A DNA stretch of 64,000 nucleotides from NCBI RefSeq assembly GCF_000092865.1, contig NC_014151.1, forward strand, positions 806,001 through 870,000, written 5' to 3'. Shown here piece by piece: positions 7,759 to 17,006 of this stretch. A program made the translations under genes and the position numbers. Numbering within the stretch: the first letter of the stretch is position 1; the number at the start of each line of letters is the position of its first letter. Below the pieces are notes generated by a model. The model ran no database searches. It worked only from the letters and a program-made list of their open reading frames with translations, and was not told where the DNA came from. This stretch comes from Cellulomonas flavigena DSM 20109 (lineage in GTDB: Bacteria > Actinomycetota > Actinomycetes > Actinomycetales > Cellulomonadaceae).

Positions 7759-10700
7759 CCACGGACGTCTTCGGCACCGCCGCGCTGCGTGGCGCGGTGC
7801 TGGAGGCGTGGCGGGCCTCCCCGGCGCGGCTGCGGGAGGACGCCAACACCGAGGAGGACCACGCGCGCGGCTACTACCGCGACCGCGTGCTGGTCGAGCT
7901 CGCGCAGAACGCCGCGGACGCGGCCGTGCGCGCGGGCGTCGCGGGCCGGCTGCTGCTGCGGCTGGCGACGACGGACGACGGCACCGCCGTGCTCGTCGCC
8001 GCCAACACCGGTGCGCCGCTGGACGCCGCGGGCGTGCGCTCGCTCGCGACGCTGCGCGCGTCGGCCAAGCGTGACGGTGCGCCAGGCACGGTCGGGCGGT
8101 TCGGCGTGGGGTTCGCCGCGGTGCGCGCGGTGGCCGACGAGGTCACGGTGTGCTCGACGTCGGGGGCCGTGCGGTTCTCGCTGGCCGACACGCGCCAGGT
8201 GCTCGACGAGGCCGCCGCGCAGGAGGCCGCCCAGGGCCGCCCGGCGCTCGCGGACGAGGTGCGCCGCCGCGACGGCTCGCTGCCCGCGCTGCGGCTGCCG
8301 TGGCAGGCCGAGGGCCGCCCGCCCACCGGCTACGACACGGCCGTCGTCCTGGAGCTGCGCGACGAGGTCGTCGTCGACGAGGTCCGCACGCTGCTGCGGT
8401 CGGTCGACGACGCGCTGCTGCTCGCGCTGCCGGGCCTGGTGGAGGTGCTGGTCGACGTCGAGGGCGACCCGCCGCGGCGCCTCGCGGACGTCGCCGCGCG
8501 CTGGGACGTCCTGACGGCCACGGGGGAGGTGCCGCTCGCGCTCGTCGCGGACCGGCCCGTCGAGGAGCGCACCGCGCGCGCGTGGCGGGTCACGTGGGCG
8601 CTGCCGCGCGACCCGTCCCGCGCACCCGTCCCGCACGTCGTCCACGCCCCGACCCCCACCGACGAGCCGTGCTCGCTGCCCGCGGTGCTCGTCGCGACGC
8701 TGCCGCTCGACCCGTCCCGCCGCCACGTCGCGCCCGGACCCCTCACGGACGAGGTGCTCGCCCACGCGGGCGCCGCGTACGCCGAGCTCGTGGGGCGGGT
8801 GGCCGCCGCGGGCGGGGACGTGACGCCCCTGGTGCCGACGGGCCTGCCGGCCGGTGCCGTCGACGGTGCCGTGCGCGCGGCCGCGCTCGACGCGCTGGCC
8901 CGCACGCCCGTCCTGACGCCCGCGGCCCCGGGCGAGGACCTCGTCCCGCCGCTGCGCGCGACGGTCGTGCGGGACCTCCCCGACGGGCCGGCGGCGGTCG
9001 CGCTCGCGGGCGTCGTCGCGGGGCTCGTGCGCGTACCGCCCGGCGGGCTGGCGGCCCTGCGCGCGCTGGGTGTGGAGGAGCGCACCCTCGCCGAGGTGGT
9101 CGACGAGCTGCCCACGGCCGGTGACGTCGACTGGGCCGGCCTGTACGACGCGCTGGACGCCGCGGCGCAGGACGCGACCGCGCGCGAGGGCCTGGCGGCG
9201 CTGCCGGTGCCGCTCGTCGACGGGCGTGTGGTGCGCGGGCCGCGGGGCGTCGTGCTGCTGGACGACGACGTCGCGGGCCTGGCCCCGGGGACGCTGACCG
9301 CTCTGCGCACGTGGGGCCTGCGCGTGGCGGACCCGGCGGCGGCGCGTCCGCTGCTGGCGCGGCTGGGCGCGCAGCGCGTCGACGCGGCCGCGCTGCTGGC
9401 GCACCCGGCGCTGCGGGCGGCGGTGCTGGGGCAGGCGGACGACGACGACCTCGACCACGCCGACGAGGTGACGGCAGCCGTGCTCGACGTCGTGCGCGCG
9501 GCCGGGGCCGTGCCGCCCGACGCGGCCGCGTGGCTCGGCCTGCTCACGCTCGACGCCGCGGACGGCGACGCGGCGCCCGCGCACGGTCTGGTGCTGCCCG
9601 GTGGGGCGGCGGCGCGCCTGCTCGACGACCGTGTGCTCGCGCCCGTGGCCGCCGACCTGGTGGAGCGCTGGGGGCGTGACGCGCTGGCGGCGGTGGGGGT
9701 GCGGGACGACCTGGTGGTGACGACCGTGCCGGACGTCGTCGCGGGCGTCGCGCCGCAGGACGACGGCGACGACGCCGCGTCGCTGGCCGCATCGTCGCTG
9801 GACGGCTGGGTCGAGTACGTGGACGACCTCGCGGACGTCGTGGGCGCGGGCGTGTACTGCGGGGACGTCGCGGCGGTCGCGGACCTCGACGCGGTCGACG
9901 ACGAGCACTGGCCCGAGCTGCTCGCGCACGTGGCCGCGACGCCGGCGCTGCGGGCCGCGCTGGTGACGCCGGTGCGCGGTGAGGGCGGTGGGGCGCCCGG
10001 CCCGTCGTACACGGCGTGGTGGCTGCGCACGCGCGCGGACCTGCCGCTGCCGGAGGTGTTCGCGCTGCCGGGGGCCACCGGGCTGCCGGCGGCGCTCGTG
10101 CCGCCGGTGCCCGAGGTGCTGGCGGGGCTCGACGAGCCGGTGCTGCGCGCGCTCGGCGGGGTGGGGTCGCTCGCGGACGTGCCGGCGGCGGGGTGGCCCG
10201 CGGTGCTGGACCGTCTGGGTGGTCTCGGCGCGGCCGTGCCGCTGGACGTCGCGGGGCACGTGTGGCGCGCGTGGGCGTGCGGCGCCGGGCCCGTCGACCC
10301 GCCGGACGTGGTGGTGGCGCTGACGGCGCCGGGTGCCGCGCACGTCGTCGACGACGCGGTGGTGGCGGACGACCCGCGGTGGTGGCAGCTCGCGGGTGCC
10401 GACGGGGTGGCGGTGGTGCCGGTGCCCGTCGGCGCGTCGTCCGGGCGCGCCGGTGACGCCGGGCACGCCGGTGACGCCGGTAGCGCCGAGGACGCCGCCG
10501 CTCGCGTCGCGGACCTGCTGGACCTGCCGCTCGCGTCGTCGCAGGTGGACGCGGACCTCACCGGTGACGCGGAGCCGGAGGACGTGCCCGCGGCGGTCGC
10601 GGCGCTGCTGCCCGGGGCGCCGGACGTGTGGTGGCACCACGACGACCTCGAGGTCGCCGGCGTGCCGGTGGGCTGGTGGGTCACCGGGGAGGGCGAGGTG

Positions 10701-10835
10701 CACGCCGTGCACGTCGAGGGCCTGGCCGCGGGTCTCGCGTGGGTGGCGGGGCGCTGGGCGGTGCGCGGTGCGGTGGCGGCGCTACTGGCGTCCCCGGACG
10801 ATGGTGAGGCGGCCCTCGACGTCGTGCTGGGATGA
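7755..10835 (+). CDS. Sacsin-like/HSP90-type ATP-binding protein
   Basis: A 1,026-residue protein. The N-terminal ~150 residues hold a GHKL/HSP90-type ATP site: an N-box (LVELAQNAADA), a glycine-containing lid region with NTGAPLDAAGVRSLATLRAS, and a G-box (GTVGRFGVGF). This resembles the sacsin N-terminal domain. The remaining ~850 residues are rich in Ala, Val and Asp, with no recognised domain. The GTG at 7755 overlaps the DUF3027 stop by 4 bases. HSP90-type proteins of this class may act as chaperones; in bacteria the function is not established. Next to a cold-shock gene, a role in stress or protein folding is a reasonable but untested guess. Confidence 0.8.
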   Translation: MTTDVFGTAALRGAVLEAWRASPARLREDANTEEDHARGYYRDRVLVELAQNAADAAVRAGVAGRLLLRLATTDDGTAVLVAANTGAPLDAAGVRSLATLRASAKRDGAPGTVGRFGVGFAAVRAVADEVTVCSTSGAVRFSLADTRQVLDEAAAQEAAQGRPALADEVRRRDGSLPALRLPWQAEGRPPTGYDTAVVLELRDEVVVDEVRTLLRSVDDALLLALPGLVEVLVDVEGDPPRRLADVAARWDVLTATGEVPLALVADRPVEERTARAWRVTWALPRDPSRAPVPHVVHAPTPTDEPCSLPAVLVATLPLDPSRRHVAPGPLTDEVLAHAGAAYAELVGRVAAAGGDVTPLVPTGLPAGAVDGAVRAAALDALARTPVLTPAAPGEDLVPPLRATVVRDLPDGPAAVALAGVVAGLVRVPPGGLAALRALGVEERTLAEVVDELPTAGDVDWAGLYDALDAAAQDATAREGLAALPVPLVDGRVVRGPRGVVLLDDDVAGLAPGTLTALRTWGLRVADPAAARPLLARLGAQRVDAAALLAHPALRAAVLGQADDDDLDHADEVTAAVLDVVRAAGAVPPDAAAWLGLLTLDAADGDAAPAHGLVLPGGAAARLLDDRVLAPVAADLVERWGRDALAAVGVRDDLVVTTVPDVVAGVAPQDDGDDAASLAASSLDGWVEYVDDLADVVGAGVYCGDVAAVADLDAVDDEHWPELLAHVAATPALRAALVTPVRGEGGGAPGPSYTAWWLRTRADLPLPEVFALPGATGLPAALVPPVPEVLAGLDEPVLRALGGVGSLADVPAAGWPAVLDRLGGLGAAVPLDVAGHVWRAWACGAGPVDPPDVVVALTAPGAAHVVDDAVVADDPRWWQLAGADGVAVVPVPVGASSGRAGDAGHAGDAGSAEDAAARVADLLDLPLASSQVDADLTGDAEPEDVPAAVAALLPGAPDVWWHHDDLEVAGVPVGWWVTGEGEVHAVHVEGLAAGLAWVAGRWAVRGAVAALLASPDDGEAALDVVLG

Positions 10836-10892
10836 ATGCCCCATCGAGGGATCAACTACCGATAAAGGTCACGTTCGGGTAACGTCCCACGC

Positions 10893-11672
10893 GTGCCTGT
10901 CGCCTCCCGCCGCGAGATCCGTCGCTGGCGCCAGCGACGGGTCCATCGACGGCGCCGGGTGCGGCTGGTCGGGTCAGCGGGGGTCCTCGTCGTCGCGCTG
11001 GCGCTGATCCTCCTCGCCGCACCCGGCGCGTACGCCCCGGCGGAGCAGGTGACGTTGGCCCTGACGTCGGGCGACCTCGTCGGGCGGCTCTCGGAGACCG
11101 TGTCGCGCTCCGTGGAGCGCAGCCCCGAGCCCGCGGGCGTCCCGCAACCCGAGCAGAGCACCACCGACGCCGAGCCGCCGGCCGAGCAGACCCCGGCCGC
11201 CGGGGACGCGCAGCAGGCCGAGCCGCCGCCGGCGTCACCGTCCGGCACGGCACCGTCACCGCAGCCGCGGCCCGCCGCCCAGCCCGCGGCTCCGGCCACC
11301 GCAGGCGACACCGCCACCACGATGGCCGCGGAGATCGTCACCCTCACCAACGTCGAGCGCACCGCCGCGGGGCTGCCCGAGCTGGGCGTCAACGCGTGCG
11401 CCACCGAGCAGGCCGCCGCGCGCAGCGCGCTGCTGGTGGCCGAGGGGCGCTTCGAGCACGACCCGCTGGGGCCGATCCTCGAGGCGTGCGCCGCCGGGAC
11501 GGTGGGGGAGAACCTGTCGCTGGGCTACGCGTCGGCGCAGGCCGCGGTGGTGGGGTGGATGGACTCCCCGGGCCACAAGGAGAACATCCTGCGGAGGTCG
11601 TTCTCACAGATCGGCGTCGCTTGCACGCAGGGTGCGCGCGGGTGGCTGTGCGCGCAGGTGTTCGTGGGCTGA
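10893..11672 (+). CDS. Secreted CAP-domain (SCP/PR1-like) protein
   Basis: 259 residues. A basic N-terminus and a hydrophobic segment (residues ~25-47, VLVVALALILLAAPGAYA) act as a signal peptide or anchor. A Pro/Glu/Ala-rich linker runs to about residue 140. The rest is a CAP domain with LTNVERTAAGLPEL, FEHDP, GENLSLGY and MDSPGHKENIL. The last motif carries the conserved His and Glu of the CAP cavity. Two cysteine pairs are likely disulfides. Bacterial CAP proteins are extracellular and their substrate is usually unknown. The start is GTG at 10893 with no clear ribosome site. A TAACGT hexamer just upstream would suit a leaderless transcript. A larger CAP protein is encoded at 40727-42046. 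Confidence 0.88.
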   Translation: MPVASRREIRRWRQRRVHRRRRVRLVGSAGVLVVALALILLAAPGAYAPAEQVTLALTSGDLVGRLSETVSRSVERSPEPAGVPQPEQSTTDAEPPAEQTPAAGDAQQAEPPPASPSGTAPSPQPRPAAQPAAPATAGDTATTMAAEIVTLTNVERTAAGLPELGVNACATEQAAARSALLVAEGRFEHDPLGPILEACAAGTVGENLSLGYASAQAAVVGWMDSPGHKENILRRSFSQIGVACTQGARGWLCAQVFVG

Positions 11673-11716
11673 GCCCGGCGTCCCCGTGGCGGCGCTGCGG
11701 GCGGGCTCCGCGGGCG

Positions 11717-12022
11717 TCAGGCGGTCGGGGTCTTGCGGGCCAGCGCGTCGTGGTCGGGGCGGACCATGGCGCCGGAGCCGTCGTCCGCGAGGCGCCCGTG
11801 GGTGCGGGCCCACCGCACGCCGATCAGCCCGAGCACCGCACCGGCACCGCACGTGGCCACCCAGATGCCCGAGATCACGCCGAGCAGCCACAGCGCGCCC
11901 GTGACCGGCACCGCGGCCCCCCACACCGTCGTGCCCGCCCACATCACGCGCGCGAGGTCGACGTCGATCGGCGGCGGCGGGGTGCGCTGCGGGTGCAGCA
12001 GGGTCGAGATGACGGAGGGCAC
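11717..12022 (-). CDS. Small two-helix membrane protein, DUF2530-like
   Basis: 101 residues. Two hydrophobic helices occur at about residues 28-50 (WAGTTVWGAAVPVTGALWLLG) and 52-70, then RWARTHGRL and a polar tail. Length, order and the VDLARVMWAGTTVW segment fit the actinobacterial DUF2530 membrane family, though this is by pattern memory. The start is GTG at 12022. Function is unknown. It stands alone between a CAP-protein gene and the phosphatase gene on the same strand. Confidence 0.65.
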   Translation of the reverse strand: MPSVISTLLHPQRTPPPPIDVDLARVMWAGTTVWGAAVPVTGALWLLGVISGIWVATCGAGAVLGLIGVRWARTHGRLADDGSGAMVRPDHDALARKTPTA

Positions 12023-12068
12023 GGCCCGATCGTAGTCCGGCCGGGTGACACCGCGGGGGGACGTGGCG

Positions 12069-12656
12069 TCACGCGGTCGCGGCGGGGCTCCAACCCTGCA
12101 GCGCGGTGGCGATGGTGGCGACGGCGGGCGCCATCTGGTCGTACGACGCCTGGTACACCGCCTCGTTGCCGCCGATGGGGTCCTCGACGTCGTCGTCGCC
12201 CTGGCCGGCGACGTGCCGCACGGCCGCCGCGAGCGTCGGCAGGGCGCGCACCCGGTCGCCGGGGCTGCCGGCGGCGTGGACGACCGTGGGGTCGACGTGC
12301 GCGACGAGCCGCGCGAGCTCGAGCAGCGTGAACGTGCGCCGCACGGCGGCGGGGACGAGCTCGACGATCGCGGAGCGGTGCCCGCGCGTCAGGGCGATGA
12401 CGAGGTCCGCGTCGCGGACCAGGTCGGCCGTGAGCTGCCGCGCGGCGAACCCGTCGGCGCTCGCGCCGGCCCCGCGGACCAGCGGCACCATCAGGTCCGA
12501 GACCGGGTGGCCCACCACGGCGCGCGTGCCGGCGGACGTCACCTCCACGTCCGACCCGACCAGCCGGGCGGCGAGCAGACGCTCGACGGCAGGGGACCGG
12601 CAGATGTTGCCGGTGCAGACCACGAGGATCCGTGCGGGCGGCTGGGGAGAGGTCAT
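12069..12656 (-). CDS. Low-molecular-weight protein-tyrosine phosphatase (Wzb-like)
   Basis: 195 residues, ATG at 12656. The P-loop CTGNICRSP near residue 15 is the catalytic signature of this class; its cysteine attacks the phosphotyrosine and the arginine binds the phosphate. The late acidic motif is DPIGG, containing the general-acid Asp followed by Pro. In capsule and exopolysaccharide loci such enzymes (Wzb, Wip1) dephosphorylate the tyrosine kinase that controls chain length. No such kinase is encoded in this window, so the partner must lie elsewhere or the substrate differs. It is divergent from the DUF4012 gene that opens the polysaccharide locus. Confidence 0.88.
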   Translation of the reverse strand: MTSPQPPARILVVCTGNICRSPAVERLLAARLVGSDVEVTSAGTRAVVGHPVSDLMVPLVRGAGASADGFAARQLTADLVRDADLVIALTRGHRSAIVELVPAAVRRTFTLLELARLVAHVDPTVVHAAGSPGDRVRALPTLAAAVRHVAGQGDDDVEDPIGGNEAVYQASYDQMAPAVATIATALQGWSPAATA

Positions 12657-12906
12657 GGGTTCCGATGATGCCGGACGTGGGACGTCCGGCGTGACGTGGT
12701 CCACGGGCGAAATTGCCGCCGTAGCGGCGCGGCCCCGCGGTTTCACGTGATTCCCGCTGAAATGCGCTCTACGCTGGATGTGGACATTTGTCCCAGAACG
12801 CGGCGCTGCGGCGGTCGTGATCGGCGGTCGGCGACTAACATCGCGCACGACGACAGCGGGGGGCGTGTCCCTCGCGGCCATGGACCCGGGGGAAGAGGAG
12901 CGCGCT
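12657..12906. promoter_or_regulatory. Divergent promoter region of the polysaccharide locus
   Basis: This 250-base gap separates the phosphatase from the rightward DUF4012 gene. A TAACAT hexamer around 12836-12841 could be a -10 box for the rightward transcript. No clear -35 box is visible. A strong ribosome site (AAGAGGAG) lies at about 12893-12900. No operator palindrome stands out. Confidence 0.35.
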
Positions 12907-14850
12907 GTGGCTCATCCGGGGTGGGGCCCTGAGTGGACGACGCAGCAGATCCCCGTGGTGCCCGAGGCCATGGTGAAGCGCAAGCCGCGCGCGTCCGGGC
13001 GGGGGGAGCGGCCGCGACCGCCGCGCCGCCGCCGCGAGGGCCCGGCGGGGCAGTCCACCGTGGAGATGTTGCGCAGCGCACACCCGCGCCGCCGGGCTGC
13101 GTGGGTGAGTCTGATCGGCTTCGCGTTCGTCCTGGGGGCGAGCGCCGCGTGGTTCGTGTTCTCCGCGCTGGAGGCGCGTGACGCCCTGCTCGCCGCCCGC
13201 AGCGACGTCGGGCTGCTCCAGGAGCAGGCGCGTACGGGCGACGTCGACGGTGCGCGCGCGACCCTCGAGGACGTGCAGCGCCACGCCTCCGTCGCGAGGT
13301 CCCGCACCGGCGGGCCCGTGTGGGCGGCCGCGGGCGTTGTTCCCCGTGTGGGCCCGAACGTCCGGGCCGTGCAGACGGTGGCGGCGTCGATCGACGACCT
13401 CGCCCGCGGCGCGCTGCCGTCGCTCGTCGACGCGACGGCCGTGGTCGACCCCGCACGGCTCGCACCGGTCGACGGCCGTGTCGACCTCGCGCCCCTGCAG
13501 TCGGTGGCCCCCGGGCTCAGCGCCGCTGCCGAAACCGTCCGGGCGGCGACCCTGTGCCTCGACGCCGTCGACACCGCGGCGCTGATGCCGCAGGTGGGGG
13601 AGCCGTTCGAGCAGCTCCGCGCGCAGCTCGCCGCGGTGGGCGCGGACACCGCGACCGCGGCACGGGCCGCGGCGCTGCTGCCGGGGATGATGGGGATGGA
13701 CGGCCCGCGCCAGCACCTGCTGCTGGTGCAGAACAACGCCGAGCCCCGCGCGCTGGGCGGGATCCCTGGAGCGGTGATCCTGCTGCGGGCGGACCAGGGT
13801 GCGGTGGAGATGGTGGAGCTGCGGAACGCCGCCGGTGAGCTGTCCGGACTGCCCGAGCCCGCCCTGCCGCTCACGGACGTGGAGCTGGCGCTGTTCGGGC
13901 GACAGCTCGGTATCTACATGGCGGACGTGACCTTCACCCCGGACTTCCCGCGCGGTGCCGAGATGGCGGCGGCCATCTGGGAGAAGCAGCTGGGCGGCAG
14001 GATCGACGGAGTCCTCTCGATCGACACTGGGGGTCTGGCTGCCGTGCTCGGGGCGATCGGGCCTGTCGCGATGCCCGACGGAGCCGTCGCTGAGGCGACT
14101 GGAGGCCAGCTGACCTCGGAGAACGCCGTCGAGGTGCTCAACAACACGGTCTACCGGCTGGTCGAGGACTCGGCCGAGCAGGACGCCTTCTACGCCGCCA
14201 CGGGCGCGGCGATCTTCGACGCGGTGCTGGCCGGCGAGGGTCAGCCGGTGCCGACGATCGATGCGCTCGCGTCAGCCGCGCGCGATGGTCAGCTGCTGGT
14301 GTGGTCGGCACACGGCGAGGAGCAGCGGCAGATCGCGGGCACCGTGCTGAGCGGTGAGCTGCGAGGGTCCCGCGACGGGACGCCGGTGGTGGGCTTCTAC
14401 GTCAACGACGGCACCGGCTCGAAGATCGGGTACTACCTGCAGGCGGAGTACGAGGTCACGCCGGGGCAGTGCTACGCCGACGGGTCGCGCCTGATCGACG
14501 TCGAGGCGACCTTCACCTCGACGGCGCCCCCCGAGGTCATCGACATGCCGCCCTACATCAGTGGCACCCGACTCGAGCCGGGGCGCATGCGCTTCAACGT
14601 CCTCGCGTACGCGCCGCGCGACGGCCTCGTCGACGGCGTCGAGGTCCAGGACGGGAGGACGGGAGGTGCCTCGCACGTCCACGACGACCTCTTCGTGGTC
14701 GCCAGGACCGTCGAGCTCGACCCGGGCGAGTCCACCGTCATCAACTATCAGATTCGTAGTGGACCCGGACAAAGTGGTGCGCCTGAAGTGCGCACGACAC
14801 CGCTGGTCGACAACCGGGTGAATGTGGTTGAGGGCTGGCAGTGCGGGTGA
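12907..14850 (+). CDS. DUF4012 membrane protein (copy 1)
   Basis: 647 residues from GTG 12907, chosen because AAGAGGAG lies just upstream. A basic cytoplasmic N-terminus (~60 residues) precedes one transmembrane helix (WVSLIGFAFVLGASAAWFVF). The large external part contains a helical region with ALEARDALLAARSDV, then the DUF4012 core: LLLVQNNAEPRALGGIPGA, TFTPDFPRGAEMAAAIW and IDGVLSIDTGGLAAVLGAIG. DUF4012 proteins occur in actinobacterial surface-polysaccharide loci but their activity is unknown to me. This gene opens the rightward half of the locus and is followed by a wall-anchored protein. A paralogue with the same arrangement is at 31892-33751. Confidence 0.85.
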   Translation: MAHPGWGPEWTTQQIPVVPEAMVKRKPRASGRGERPRPPRRRREGPAGQSTVEMLRSAHPRRRAAWVSLIGFAFVLGASAAWFVFSALEARDALLAARSDVGLLQEQARTGDVDGARATLEDVQRHASVARSRTGGPVWAAAGVVPRVGPNVRAVQTVAASIDDLARGALPSLVDATAVVDPARLAPVDGRVDLAPLQSVAPGLSAAAETVRAATLCLDAVDTAALMPQVGEPFEQLRAQLAAVGADTATAARAAALLPGMMGMDGPRQHLLLVQNNAEPRALGGIPGAVILLRADQGAVEMVELRNAAGELSGLPEPALPLTDVELALFGRQLGIYMADVTFTPDFPRGAEMAAAIWEKQLGGRIDGVLSIDTGGLAAVLGAIGPVAMPDGAVAEATGGQLTSENAVEVLNNTVYRLVEDSAEQDAFYAATGAAIFDAVLAGEGQPVPTIDALASAARDGQLLVWSAHGEEQRQIAGTVLSGELRGSRDGTPVVGFYVNDGTGSKIGYYLQAEYEVTPGQCYADGSRLIDVEATFTSTAPPEVIDMPPYISGTRLEPGRMRFNVLAYAPRDGLVDGVEVQDGRTGGASHVHDDLFVVARTVELDPGESTVINYQIRSGPGQSGAPEVRTTPLVDNRVNVVEGWQCG

Positions 14851-14926
14851 GGATGCGTATGCTGTGTACCGATCGTATTTTCTAGGGCTATACGGCACGC
14901 CCGCACAGCCCAAGGGGGGGTCCCTC

Positions 14927-15451
14927 GTGAACCGTCGTATCTTTGCTTCGCTCGCCGCCGCCGCGGCGCTCGCCGTCCTGCCCAGTGCTGCAGCCCAGGC
15001 GTACGTCGCACCCGGCGTCGACCTCGAGGTGACGGACACGACGCCCGCGCCGGGGCAGGCGATCCAGGTCGTCTTCGAAGGCACCACCGTCGGTGAGAGC
15101 TACACCCTGACCATCACGTCGAACCCGACGTCGATCCCGAGCAGCAGCATCCAGATCGCCGGTACGGCGTCCTCGACGAAGGTCGCGGCCTCGGACAGCG
15201 TCGCCTGGACCGTGACGCTGCAGCAGGCCGGCTCGTACGCCGCCGCGATCACCGACGCGGACGGCACGCTGCTCGCCAGCTCGACGCTCGTGGTGGCCGC
15301 GCCGGGCGCGACGCCTGCGCCGTCGGGCTCGGGTCTCGCGACGACGGGCAGCGACCCGCTGGCTCTGGGTCTAGGTGCGGCGGGGATCAGCGTTCTTGGC
15401 GTGGCGACGGTTCTTGTCGTGCGTCGCCGACAGAGCGCCGCGCGCTCCTGA
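14927..15451 (+). CDS. Wall-anchored surface protein with LAxTG sorting tail
   Basis: 174 residues, GTG at 14927 with a run of G residues as ribosome site. The N-terminus is a signal peptide (FASLAAAAALAVLPSAAAQA, cleavage near residue 25). The middle is a small beta-rich domain of Thr and Ser, likely Ig-like (DTTPAPGQAIQVVF). The C-terminus has LATTGSDP, a hydrophobic helix and RRRQ, the layout of a sortase substrate with an LAxTG signal of the kind used by class E sortases. It follows the DUF4012 gene and is closed by a strong terminator. The same order is seen at 33.9 kb. Function is unknown; a structural or polymer-binding surface role is likely. Confidence 0.82.
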   Translation: MNRRIFASLAAAAALAVLPSAAAQAYVAPGVDLEVTDTTPAPGQAIQVVFEGTTVGESYTLTITSNPTSIPSSSIQIAGTASSTKVAASDSVAWTVTLQQAGSYAAAITDADGTLLASSTLVVAAPGATPAPSGSGLATTGSDPLALGLGAAGISVLGVATVLVVRRRQSAARS

Positions 15452-15470
15452 CAGGTGCAGGCTGCATCAC

Positions 15471-15509
15471 AAGCAGGGGGCTGGGACTGATTGGTCCCAG
15501 CCCCTGCTT
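15471..15509 (+). terminator. Rho-independent-type terminator after LAxTG gene
   Basis: Arms 15471-15487 and 15494-15509 pair almost perfectly (AAGCAGGGG with CCCCTGCTT, then CTGGGAC with GTCCCAG) with one bulged G and a 6-base loop. A weak T-containing stretch follows. It separates the DUF4012/LAxTG transcript from the polymerase gene. Confidence 0.8.
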
Positions 15510-15587
15510 GTCACTCAAGCTGCCGCACCGATAGGAATCGCGACGAGACGCGTGCCGAGATACCGAGTGTCGCTAAGTGGACGGGCT

Positions 15588-17006
15588 ATGAAGGATGCGC
15601 GCCTAGACTCGTCCCCTCGATGGATTCGAGCGTGGGTCGTCCTAGTCGTGGTGGCCGCGTTCGGGCCATACATTGGCGCCGGGATACGAACTGAGCAACT
15701 AGTTGTTTATGGCTCAGCTGCCGTTGCCGTGATCGCCCCTGGACCGATTGTTAGGTCGAAGACTCTCGGACCGATGTTGTTCATCCTCCTATGGGGTCTG
15801 GTGTTCGTCATTCCCCTCGTCGGATCAATAGAAGCTCCGAATCTGACGCCATACCCGTCGGGGTCGTTTCTTGCTGGACTAGACAATTTTGCCTTGCCCT
15901 TGGCGATGATCCTGCTGACATGGTGGTGGGCATCACGCGATTCCAGTCTCCGCCTTCTCTACACCGCCGCCACGACGATCGTCGTAACACTGGCTGGTAA
16001 TGCTGCGCTCTCCCTCCTCTACTTTGGGTCACCGCCGGAATGGTTGAGGATATTCTGGTCTACCGGTGAGCGCGAGTCCGTTGCTGCTCAGGCCGCAACA
16101 ATGGGACGATACTCTGGAATTGTTAATCAGCCAGCCGAGGCTGGCGTCGCGTACAGTCTCGCGATTATCTGCCTGTTGTATATCGTAAACGAACCAAAGA
16201 AGCGGTTTCGTTCGGGGCTCTTTCTGGTTTGCGGCTCCCTCATAGTTATCGGCGGCGTGCTGACGGCGTCCAAGGTGTTCCTAATAGGCGGCTTGCCGCT
16301 TGCGGCATTTATGGTGCTGCGTGAGTCGAGAGGGCGAGGAAGAGCGATCCTACTGACCGTCGCCGCGACGACGTCTTTCGTCGCCGTCAGTTCAATGGGG
16401 CTTCTTCCTGAATGGACCGGTTCACGAATGGTGAGTCGACTGCTGGGCGTCGAGGGCATGTCGACGACACGACTGCTTTCGGCGGGCAGGCTTGGTGAGG
16501 GCGGGACCTTGGAGAGAACCATCGCCCCCGTACTGGACCATCATCCATTCTTTGGTGTTGGAATGCGGGGCGTCGTGGTGGCGTACGATTCAGCGTGGGT
16601 TGAGGCGCTAGTTGTCGGCGGAGTAGTTACCGCTCTACTGCTAGCAATCACCCTAATTTCTCTGGCTTGGCGCTGGTGGTCTCTTCGACGGGCGCTTCCT
16701 AGGTCTGCGTGGTTTGTCGGCGGTGCTGTTTTGATGGTGGCGGCCGGGGCCTCGGTCGGTGTTCCTGTATTTACGGGAAATCGAATTGCCACCCTACTCT
16801 GGCTTTTGCTCGGCCTGCTTTTGACCAGCAGGTCGCCATCAAAAGCTTTCCGCGACGGGCGGGCAGGAACGGAGAAGCGCGCGTTTAGAGCGCTCAGCGT
16901 GACTTTGGTTGACGTGCCAGTTGCATCCGCATATCCCGACCGACTATCTACGCGGCGATCCGACAGCTCCCACGATCTATTACTCCCGCGCAATGATCCC
17001 GAGTAG
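15588..17006 (+). CDS. O-antigen ligase/Wzy polymerase-like membrane protein
   Basis: 472 residues with about 11-12 hydrophobic segments and a larger polar loop in the second half that contains the motif GRLGEGGTLERTIAPVLDHHPFFGVGM. The layout fits the O-antigen ligase/polymerase superfamily (PF04932), which joins or polymerises lipid-linked repeat units on the outer membrane face. The C-terminal ~60 residues are polar and cytoplasmic. The start chosen is ATG 15588; a GTG at 15567 would add seven residues. Base composition is visibly less GC-rich than that of the housekeeping genes around it, as is common for laterally acquired sugar-polymer genes. A flippase gene follows on the same strand. 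Confidence 0.75.
   Translation: MKDARLDSSPRWIRAWVVLVVVAAFGPYIGAGIRTEQLVVYGSAAVAVIAPGPIVRSKTLGPMLFILLWGLVFVIPLVGSIEAPNLTPYPSGSFLAGLDNFALPLAMILLTWWWASRDSSLRLLYTAATTIVVTLAGNAALSLLYFGSPPEWLRIFWSTGERESVAAQAATMGRYSGIVNQPAEAGVAYSLAIICLLYIVNEPKKRFRSGLFLVCGSLIVIGGVLTASKVFLIGGLPLAAFMVLRESRGRGRAILLTVAATTSFVAVSSMGLLPEWTGSRMVSRLLGVEGMSTTRLLSAGRLGEGGTLERTIAPVLDHHPFFGVGMRGVVVAYDSAWVEALVVGGVVTALLLAITLISLAWRWWSLRRALPRSAWFVGGAVLMVAAGASVGVPVFTGNRIATLLWLLLGLLLTSRSPSKAFRDGRAGTEKRAFRALSVTLVDVPVASAYPDRLSTRRSDSSHDLLLPRNDPE

Noticed and set aside
6987..10712. Very long open frame on the minus strand opposite the sacsin-like gene
   Set aside because: It is rich in His, Arg and Gln runs typical of an antisense shadow in GC-rich DNA, has no domain, and is opposite a clear ATPase frame.
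12069..12881. Longer start (12881) for the tyrosine phosphatase
   Set aside because: It adds 75 residues without family match that overlap the divergent promoter region; ATG 12656 places the P-loop at the usual distance from the N-terminus.
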